Assembly: GCA_903928115.1 (NCBI GenBank) | Contig: CAIYPP010000020.1 | Coordinates: 1-64,000, forward strand | From: an uncultured Planctomycetota bacterium | GTDB lineage: Bacteria > Planctomycetota > UBA1135 > GCA-002686595 | Length of the DNA: 64,000 nucleotides | Reading direction: 5' to 3' | Part shown: positions 16,947 through 23,413 of the stretch, piece by piece | How the letters are laid out: each line of letters opens with the position of its first letter | How positions within the stretch are numbered: the first letter of the stretch is position 1 | Notes under the pieces: model-generated | Databases searched by the model: none | Told to the model about the DNA's origin: nothing | Seen by the model: only the letters and a program-made list of their open reading frames with translations | Translations under genes and position numbers: made by a program

Positions 16947-17559
16947 TTCCTCGCAAATGTTGGGCGCTTTCCCGCTCTTGTGCCTGCTCGCCGTTGGCTG
17001 CGCGAGCACCGGCACCGCCGTGCCGCCGCCGGGAACGCCGGATGCGAGCGCGTCCGCGGACGCAGCCGTGACGCCGTCGCCGACTCCCGCGCGCCTGTAC
17101 GCACGCGACGGCTCTGTGATCGGCACCGACGCCGCCGCCGAGTCGATCGGCACCGACGTCCCGACGCAAAATTCGGTTGCAGATCGCCAGCTCGGACCGA
17201 GCGAAGGCGGTCGGATGTACATCTTGGAGCTGTATCAGAAGGCCATCGACGAGCGCGACGCGCTCGAGCTCGAAGTGCGCTCGGTGCAGTCCGAGCTGGA
17301 GCGTGCCCGCACGGCCGCCTCGCGCGCCGAGACCGAGAGCTCCGGCGGCGCTCAGCGCATCGCTGCACTCGAAGAGGAGAACCGGCGCTTGCTCGCAGAG
17401 AACGTCGAGCTCGCCGCGCGCCTCACGACGGCTCAGATCCGCCGTTTGCAGGCCGAGAAGCTGCTGCTCGAAGCGCGCATTGGCGAGCTGCGCACCGGAG
17501 CGACTCAGGCTCCGACCACGAACGAAACCCAACCCGTCGCGACGTCGAGCAAGCCGTGA
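16939..17559 (+). CDS. Putative lipoprotein with coiled-coil region, about 206 aa
   Basis: The N-terminus has a short hydrophobic signal (LGAFPLLCLLAVGC) ending in a lipobox-like AVGC, so the protein is probably lipid-anchored. A Pro/Ala-rich linker follows. From about residue 95 there is a long heptad-type coiled coil (LYQKAIDERDALELEVRSV, then AALEEENRRLLAENVELAARL). The start could be the ATG at 16939, inside the previous gene, or the ATG at 16957. No enzyme motif is seen. It is tied by overlap to the genes before and after it, suggesting an envelope role connected to the flagellum. Confidence 0.7.
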   Translation: MRNSSQMLGAFPLLCLLAVGCASTGTAVPPPGTPDASASADAAVTPSPTPARLYARDGSVIGTDAAAESIGTDVPTQNSVADRQLGPSEGGRMYILELYQKAIDERDALELEVRSVQSELERARTAASRAETESSGGAQRIAALEEENRRLLAENVELAARLTTAQIRRLQAEKLLLEARIGELRTGATQAPTTNETQPVATSSKP

Positions 17560-18200
17560 AGTTCTCCAGCGCCCTCGCCTACCTCGCGCTCGCGACCGCT
17601 GCCGTGGGCTGTCAGTCCACTCAGACCGAGCCGGAGCTGCTCCCGCCGCTCGCGCGCACGCGCGCCAGCGACGACTTCGCCACGTACAACCTGCGTCGCG
17701 TCGGGATCCTGCCGCTCTCCGGCGCGCCGCTCGAGCGCACAGGCGAGCTGCACAAGTCCTTGGGCTTCGAGCTCGCGCGCCGCGCTCCCTTCGAGGTCGT
17801 GGAGCTCGGCGCGACGGACTTGGCCGAGCTCCAGCTCGACCAACCGCACGCGCGCGGCCGCTACACGCCCCAGACGATCCTCGCCATCGCCCGCCGCTTC
17901 CGGCTCGACGGCATCTTCGTCGGCACCGTCACGCACCTGCAGTCCTTCGCGCCCCAGTCGCTCGGGCTGCAGCTCGAGCTCGTCGCCGTCGAGACGGGCC
18001 TCGTCGTCTGGTCCTCTTCGATCGACCTCGACACCTCCGAGCTGCGCGTTCGAGATTCGCTCGAGGCGTATCAGGCCGGTCGCGTCGCGGGCGGTGACTC
18101 CGCGGACGACGTGCAAGTCCTGATGCTCTCGCCCGCGAGCCTCGCACGCTTCGCTGCAGGCGAGATCGCGCGCACGCTCGACACCGCCGAGCAGCCCTGA
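17556..18200 (+). CDS. Putative envelope lipoprotein, CsgG/LpoB/FlgO-like fold suspected, 214 aa
   Basis: A GTG at 17556 overlaps the preceding stop codon (GTGA). The product starts with a signal ending in AVGC (LAYLALATAAVGCQS), a likely lipoprotein. The rest has a pattern seen in CsgG, LpoB and FlgO-like proteins: NLRRVGILPLSGAPL, then ARRFRLDGIFVGTVTHLQ and LELVAVETGLVVWSSSIDL. That assignment rests on pattern only. It is the last gene of the fliA operon and ends about 240 bases before the hairpin at 18442. An outer-membrane part linked to the flagellum is a reasonable guess. Confidence 0.7.
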   Translation: MKFSSALAYLALATAAVGCQSTQTEPELLPPLARTRASDDFATYNLRRVGILPLSGAPLERTGELHKSLGFELARRAPFEVVELGATDLAELQLDQPHARGRYTPQTILAIARRFRLDGIFVGTVTHLQSFAPQSLGLQLELVAVETGLVVWSSSIDLDTSELRVRDSLEAYQAGRVAGGDSADDVQVLMLSPASLARFAAGEIARTLDTAEQP

Positions 18201-18520
18201 ACCGCGCAGCGCCGCGCTTCGCAGCCGGAGCGGACCCTCGACGCTGCGCGCACCCGATGCGCGGAAGCTCGAAGCAACGAACGGCTGGGACACCGGTCAA
18301 CAACTGCGCCAGCGCTCGGGCCCTAGGCTCCTTCCGACGCGCTGCCCGGCTGAATCCAGCGGGATATGCATGACGCTGGCGTCGTCTCCATTGTCGGGAT
18401 CTGCCGGTGCGCCCACATGTGGCAACGCGCGCAGTGAAACGCGAAGGCCCGCGACGGGTGAGGTCGCGGGCCTTCGTCGTTGATCCGGCCTCGCCCCTCG
18501 CGGGACCGGAAGAATCGGGT
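18201..18520. other. 320-bp convergent intergenic region
   Basis: This is the space between the end of the fliA operon and the end of the minus-strand FlgM-like gene. The strong hairpin at 18442-18476 is the only clear element. I see no gene or RNA in 18201-18441. Confidence 0.6.
18442..18476 (-). terminator. Strong hairpin terminator, probably bidirectional
   Basis: A perfect 14-bp inverted repeat (18442-18455 with 18463-18476) closes a 7-base loop. It lies 44 bases beyond the stop of the minus-strand FlgM-like gene. On the minus strand the stem is followed by CGTTTCA, a weak T-stretch. It may serve both converging transcripts. Confidence 0.65.
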
Positions 18521-19021
18521 CTAGCGGTCGCCGAGCATGCGGCGCGCGGCGCGCTCGATGCGTTCGGCCGAGTTGAGCTGGCCGTCGACGTACAGGGCGC
18601 GCAGCTCGGCCACGCGAGCGGCGCGGGCCTCTTCGCTTGCAGCCAAGCGCGACTCGACAGCTCGGGCCAGTGCCTCGCTCTTCGAGGAGATCTCGATGCG
18701 GTCGGCGCTGCCTTCACCCTCGACCGCGTTCTGCTTGCGGGTCTCGAGCTTCGCGCGCAGCTCTTCACGCGCTTCCCAGATCGCCGTTTCGCGCGCGAGC
18801 TCGGGGTTGTTCGCGGTGTGGTTCTTGCGCAGCGCTGCCTGGCGATCGGCGCGCTTCTCGCGGAACTCGTCGCGCGCTTCCTTGATCGCAGCCTCGGCCT
18901 TCGGGTCGGCGTCCGCGGCGGACTCGACCTCGCGGGGCTGCACGAGCTCGCGGGCGCGGCGCGTCGGATCGAAGCGCAGCGACGGGTTCGTGTTGTCGGG
19001 CGAGTTGGGTTGGATGTTCAT
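18521..19021 (-). CDS. Candidate FlgM-like anti-sigma-28 factor, 166 aa
   Basis: This is a highly charged, helix-rich cytosolic protein with no signal peptide. The last 30 residues (RVAELRALYVDGQLNSAERI, then ERAARRMLGD) match the pattern of the FlgM C-terminal domain: a V-A-x-L-R helix, a short D-G turn, and an S/D-x-E-x-I-A-x-x-L-L helix. The N-terminal part has Asn/Pro-rich sequence and two charged helices. FlgM proteins are usually about 90-110 residues, so this one is long. It lies on the opposite strand just beyond the fliA operon. A GCCGATGA box, one base off the FliA -10, lies upstream at 19063-19070 (minus strand). The function is inferred. Confidence 0.55.
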   Translation of the reverse strand: MNIQPNSPDNTNPSLRFDPTRRARELVQPREVESAADADPKAEAAIKEARDEFREKRADRQAALRKNHTANNPELARETAIWEAREELRAKLETRKQNAVEGEGSADRIEISSKSEALARAVESRLAASEEARAARVAELRALYVDGQLNSAERIERAARRMLGDR

Positions 19022-19217
19022 GGCGGGCTTGCGTTGGGGTCACGGCCCCCGCGGCTCGGTCCTCATCGGCCGAAGCAGCGCGGAACATGACTTTTTTTCC
19101 GGGTGGGGGGGTGGTTCTCGGCCTTGGGCCCGATCGGACCCGCGGCTCGGAGCAGTTCTCGGACGATCCGGGCCCGTCCTGAGCCCCGAGTAGAGAAAAC
19201 TGTTTCGACGCAACTCT

Positions 19218-21590
19218 ATGACGGACATGGGTTTGCGACTTTTTGGCCTTGCCGGAGGCGGCTGCGCGGGGGCAACATGGGCGCCCATGCTGGCTCCGCT
19301 GCTCCCGGTGCTCGTTCTCCTGACGCTCCCGGCCGCGTCGGGAGGAGCGTCGGGGGGCACGCCCGGCGCCGCGCCGGCGCGCTCTGTGGCCTCGGTTGAG
19401 GTGCCCGGCAACCGGGTGGACTACGTGATCGAGGCGCGCGTCGACACGGCGGAGATGCGACTCTCCGGTCGCGAGACGGTGCGCTTCACCAACCGCACCA
19501 AAGTTGCGACGACGGAGCTGTGGTTCCACTTGTATTGGAACGCGTTCGCGACGAATCGCTCCACTCACTTGGTCGAGTCGGGCGGGAAGCTGCGCGGCGT
19601 CGACATCGACTCGGGCTGGGGTTGGCAGCGCGTGACGGCCCTGAGCGCTGGCGGCGTCGACGTGCTCGCGACGCTCACCATCGAGACCCCCGACGACGAC
19701 AATCCGGACGATCGGAGCGTCGTGCGCTGCACGCTGCCGCGCGAGGTCGCGCCCGGCGAGACGCTCGAGGTCGAGGTCGCATGGGAGGCGCAGATCCCGC
19801 GCGTGCGGCGCCGTACGGGCCACAAGGGCGACTTCCTCTTCATCGCGCAGTGGTTCCCCAAGCTCGGCGTCTTCGAGGGCGAGCGCGGCTGGAACTGCCA
19901 CCAATTCCATGCGCCGACGGAGTTCTTCAGCGACTACGGCACCTACGAGGTGACGCTGGATCTGCCCGCGGAGTACGAAGGGAAGATCGGCACGAGTGGA
20001 GTCGCGGCCGAGCCGCCGACGCGCACGGGCGAGCGAGTTCGCGCGCGCTTCGTCGCCCCCGCGATGACCGACCGCGAGCGGGTCGATGCGACAGGACGCA
20101 CACCGTGGGTGCACGACTTCGCGTGGACGGCCGACCCCGACTTCGAGGTGCGCTCGCGGACATTCCACTTCAACGAATGGCGCGCGCGCTTCGACACCGA
20201 GGCCGCCGAGGTCCAAGCGGCGCTCGGCGCCGACAAGAACCTCAGCCTGCGCAATGTCGACGTGACGGTGCTCATCCAGCCCGAGCGCGAACGTCAGTGG
20301 GAGCGGCATTACGAGGCGACGTGCGCGGCTCTGTATTTCTACGGCCTGTGGTTCGGCGAGTATCCGTTCAGCCACATCACCGTCGTCGATCCGGCGTGGG
20401 GCGCGAGCGCGGCGGGTGGCATGGAGTATCCGACGATCTTCACGGGCGGCACGCGGCTCTTCACCACGCCGCGGATGCACTCGCCCGAGGGCGTCGTGGT
20501 CCACGAGGCGGGGCATCAGTTCTGGTACGGGCTCGTCGCCAACAACGAGTTCGAGTCGGGCTGGCTCGACGAGGGTTTCAACTCGTTCAGCGACTCCGAG
20601 ACGATGGCGCGCGCCTTCGGTCGCTCCTCGGAGACGACGTGGTACTCCGCGCTTCCGATCGAGCGCGTCGCGCCGGTGCCGGGCCTTGCGGACAGTGGCG
20701 TGCCGGCCGCGCTCGCGGCGCGTCGCATTCCGCTGCCGTGGGTCGACTGGGACCTCGTCCCGCTGCAGGTCGGTGGCGCGGCGGAGTGGTGGCGCGATCA
20801 GCCGCTGCTCACGTTCGTGCGCGAGACCTCCGATCCGCGCGAGAACGACCGCACGCGCGCGCTGACCGATCCCGCACGGGATCCGCTCGACACCGTCGGC
20901 TTCCGTCACCTCGACCAGCGCTCGTACGCACAGAACAGCTATCCGCGCACGGCGGTGTCGCTGCGCTCGCTCTGCGGGCTCGTCGGCCGCGAGCGCTTTC
21001 TCCAAGGCATGCGCCACTACGCGGAGACATGGCGCTATCGGCACCCGACGCCGCAGGATTTTTTCGATGCGTTCTGCGCGGGCGCCAAGGTCGATGTGCG
21101 CTGGTACTTCGAGGAGGTCTTCCGCGGGACGGGAACGCTCGATTGGAGCGTGTCCGTCGAGCAAGCGCGCAAGAAGGACGCGCTCGGCTTCGCTCAGGCC
21201 GATGCTCGCGCGGAGTGGATCGAGGTGCCCAAGGTCGTGCGTGGCGAAGGGGAAGAGGCTCCGTGGCGCGCGACGGTGACGCTGCTGCGGCGCGGCGAGC
21301 TGCGGCTGCCGGTCGAGGTCGAGCTCTCGTTCGACGACGGGACGCGCGAGCGCCGCGAGTGGACGCGCGAAGCGCAGGGCGAGCAGCGCTGGTGGAAGCT
21401 CGAGTACGAAGGCGCGCGCAAGCTCGCGGCGGTGCGCGTCGATCCGGAACATCGCTACCAGCTCGACGTCGATCGCTCGAATGACGCGTGGCACGCGGAG
21501 GAAGACGAGCTCGCGCCGTGGCGCTGGTCCGAGCGCGCGTTCTCGCGCTGGCTGCAGCTCCTGCACTGGCAGGCGGGGATCGGCGGATGA
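19218..21590 (+). CDS. Secreted M1-family zinc metallopeptidase, about 790 aa
   Basis: An aminopeptidase-like gluzincin. A signal peptide (LAPLLPVLVLLTLPAASGG) follows an ATG at 19287. The ATG at 19218 gives a longer leader; neither has a good ribosome site. The M1 beta-sandwich domain precedes the catalytic domain. The GxMEN-type motif reads GGMEYP (residues 400-405 from the long start), and HEAGH is at 429-433 with the third zinc ligand Glu at 452 (W-L-D-E-G-F), exactly HExxH-x18-E. The Asn of GAMEN is Tyr, as in many bacterial non-canonical M1 proteins, so true aminopeptidase activity is unsure. Its stop overlaps the next start. Confidence 0.9.
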   Translation: MTDMGLRLFGLAGGGCAGATWAPMLAPLLPVLVLLTLPAASGGASGGTPGAAPARSVASVEVPGNRVDYVIEARVDTAEMRLSGRETVRFTNRTKVATTELWFHLYWNAFATNRSTHLVESGGKLRGVDIDSGWGWQRVTALSAGGVDVLATLTIETPDDDNPDDRSVVRCTLPREVAPGETLEVEVAWEAQIPRVRRRTGHKGDFLFIAQWFPKLGVFEGERGWNCHQFHAPTEFFSDYGTYEVTLDLPAEYEGKIGTSGVAAEPPTRTGERVRARFVAPAMTDRERVDATGRTPWVHDFAWTADPDFEVRSRTFHFNEWRARFDTEAAEVQAALGADKNLSLRNVDVTVLIQPERERQWERHYEATCAALYFYGLWFGEYPFSHITVVDPAWGASAAGGMEYPTIFTGGTRLFTTPRMHSPEGVVVHEAGHQFWYGLVANNEFESGWLDEGFNSFSDSETMARAFGRSSETTWYSALPIERVAPVPGLADSGVPAALAARRIPLPWVDWDLVPLQVGGAAEWWRDQPLLTFVRETSDPRENDRTRALTDPARDPLDTVGFRHLDQRSYAQNSYPRTAVSLRSLCGLVGRERFLQGMRHYAETWRYRHPTPQDFFDAFCAGAKVDVRWYFEEVFRGTGTLDWSVSVEQARKKDALGFAQADARAEWIEVPKVVRGEGEEAPWRATVTLLRRGELRLPVEVELSFDDGTRERREWTREAQGEQRWWKLEYEGARKLAAVRVDPEHRYQLDVDRSNDAWHAEEDELAPWRWSERAFSRWLQLLHWQAGIGG

Positions 21591-22636
21591 GTCTATTCAA
21601 GGACCCGCGAGATCAGGACCCGCGCGAGCCGGAGCTGCCGCGCTGGATCTTCTTGCACGCGCTGCGCGTCACGATCGGACGCACGAGCGTGTGGGCCGTG
21701 GCGGCGAGCCTGATCGCACTGCTCGCGTTCGCGCAGGCGCTGCCGTGGCTCGGCTGGTTCGATCGCGCGATCGGCGCGGCCTACGCACCGGGCGAATTGC
21801 TCGTCGAGCTCGAGGAGAACTTCCGCTTCGACCTGCGCGCCTCGCGCGCGGCGCTGGACGCGTCGACGCAAAGCGCCGGCGGTGCGCTGGCGCTGCTTGC
21901 GATGTTGATCGGTGCCTTCAGTGCGGGCGGCTGGCTGCAGGTGTTCCTCGAGCGCACCGAGGGCGAGAGCGTGCGCAAGTTCTTCTACGGCGGTGCGCGC
22001 TTCTTCCTGAGGTTCGTACGCGTGCTCGTCGTCACCTTGCTCGTTTTGCAGCTGCTGCGCTGGGTGCTGCACGGTCGCCCGTGGGAGTGGCTGGTGCTGG
22101 AAAAGCTCTGCGGGCTCAGCAAGCCGGACATGGAGCTCTTCGAGAGCGAGCAGCACGCACGCACCGTCGATCTCGCGCAGACCTTCCTCCACGCGCTGGG
22201 TTTTGCCCTCGTCATGGCATGGGCGGACTTCACGCGCACGCGCCTCGCGGTACACGGGACGCGCTCGGCCGTGTGGGCGGGCCTTTGCACCGCGGGCGCG
22301 ATGTGCCTGCATCCCGTGCGTATGCTGCGGCCGCTCGCCCTACTTCTCGCGATCGAAGTGCTGGCCCTTACGCTGGCGGCAGCGCTGCTCGCCCAGCTTG
22401 AAGGCTCGCTCGGCGCAGATTCCTCAGCGTGGACGCTGGTGGCGTTCGTGACGACGAGCCTCGGCGTGCACATCGCGCGCACCATCGTTCGGGGCGCGCG
22501 CTACAGCGCCTGCGTGCTCGCAACGCGCGACGTCGTGCGGCCCTTGAGCCGTCCGGATCCGTGGAAGCGCTCGGTCGGTGGCCCCGGCGGCCCGCGCTAT
22601 CCGATCGACGGCGACGAGTACGCGGTTTCGATGTAG
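21587..22636 (+). CDS. Multi-pass membrane protein coupled to M1 peptidase, 349 aa
   Basis: The ATG at 21587 overlaps the stop of the M1 peptidase (ATGA), so the two are translated together. The product has about six hydrophobic segments (for example SVWAVAASLIALLAFAQAL, RFVRVLVVTLLVLQLLRWVL and LRPLALLLAIEVLALTLAAA) and a hydrophilic C-terminal tail rich in Pro/Gly. No family is recognised. The arrangement suggests a membrane partner or anchor for the secreted peptidase. It ends 23 bases from the convergent sfsA. Confidence 0.8.
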   Translation: MSLFKDPRDQDPREPELPRWIFLHALRVTIGRTSVWAVAASLIALLAFAQALPWLGWFDRAIGAAYAPGELLVELEENFRFDLRASRAALDASTQSAGGALALLAMLIGAFSAGGWLQVFLERTEGESVRKFFYGGARFFLRFVRVLVVTLLVLQLLRWVLHGRPWEWLVLEKLCGLSKPDMELFESEQHARTVDLAQTFLHALGFALVMAWADFTRTRLAVHGTRSAVWAGLCTAGAMCLHPVRMLRPLALLLAIEVLALTLAAALLAQLEGSLGADSSAWTLVAFVTTSLGVHIARTIVRGARYSACVLATRDVVRPLSRPDPWKRSVGGPGGPRYPIDGDEYAVSM

Positions 22637-22659
22637 CGGCCGAGTCGACGGCACGCAGG

Positions 22660-23361
22660 TCAGTCGAGATCGATCGGCAGTTTGTGCGCGATCTCGAGCG
22701 AAGCGGGGCCGATGCGATGGGCGTAGGCGACGAGCTCGACTCCGCACTTCGCTGCACGTCGTAGCGCGGCTGCATATTCGGGGTCGATTTCGACGGCCGG
22801 CCGGAAGCGGTCGACGTCGTCGCGGCTGACGAAGAAAAACTGGACGGCCCGATCGCCCTTGCGGACTTGGGCGGAGAGTTCCTCGAGGTGCTTGCGGCCG
22901 CGCTCGGTCACCGCGTCGGGGAACGCGGCGCAGCGCGCGACCGCATAGGTCGTGTTCTTGACCTCGACCCAGCAGCGCGCGCCCTTCTCGGAGGTGAGCA
23001 GGAGGTCGATGCGGCTGTTCTCGCCGTACTTCACCTCGCGCCGCGCGTCGGAGTAGCCCGCGAGCTCGGGGATCGAGCCGGCAAGTACGTGCTCGTAGGT
23101 CGCTTGGTTCGGCAGGCTCGTGTCGACGTTGACCCACGTGCCGTCCACCTGGATCGACTGGAAGACGTAGCGCAGCTTTCGCTCGGGGTCCTGCGTGTCG
23201 CGCAGAACCGCGCGGCGGCCCACGTCGAGGCACGTCTTGAGGCTGCCCGTGTTGGGGCAGTGCGCCGTGATGACCTCGCCGCTGTCGAGCTCGACGTCGG
23301 TGAAGAAGCGCTTGTAGCGACGCAGGAACTTGCCCTGCACGGTGGGGAGGTCGATGCGCAT
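22660..23361 (-). CDS. sfsA: Sugar fermentation stimulation protein SfsA, 233 aa
   Basis: SfsA family member, a DNA-binding/nuclease-like protein of uncertain role. Family motifs are clear: GKFLRRYKRFFTDVEL near the start, AHCPNTGSLKTCL, SLPNQATYEHVL, the KYGENSRIDLLLT segment and CWVEVKNTTY (the conserved EVKN motif). The ATG at 23361 fits the family N-terminus; the longer frame adds an Arg-rich leader. Length is normal. It follows the kinase gene with a 52-base gap on the same strand. Confidence 0.93.
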   Translation of the reverse strand: MRIDLPTVQGKFLRRYKRFFTDVELDSGEVITAHCPNTGSLKTCLDVGRRAVLRDTQDPERKLRYVFQSIQVDGTWVNVDTSLPNQATYEHVLAGSIPELAGYSDARREVKYGENSRIDLLLTSEKGARCWVEVKNTTYAVARCAAFPDAVTERGRKHLEELSAQVRKGDRAVQFFFVSRDDVDRFRPAVEIDPEYAAALRRAAKCGVELVAYAHRIGPASLEIAHKLPIDLD

Positions 23362-23413
23362 GGGGGCCGGCGCCGTTCGCGCCGGGGCCCGGAAGTTAGC
23401 AAGTGCGAGGCGC

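Noticed and set aside
19063-19094. Full sigma-28 promoter for the FlgM-like gene
   Set aside because: GCCGATGA on the minus strand is one base off the -10 box, but the A-rich stretch upstream is too far away to be a -35. I mention it only as weak support.
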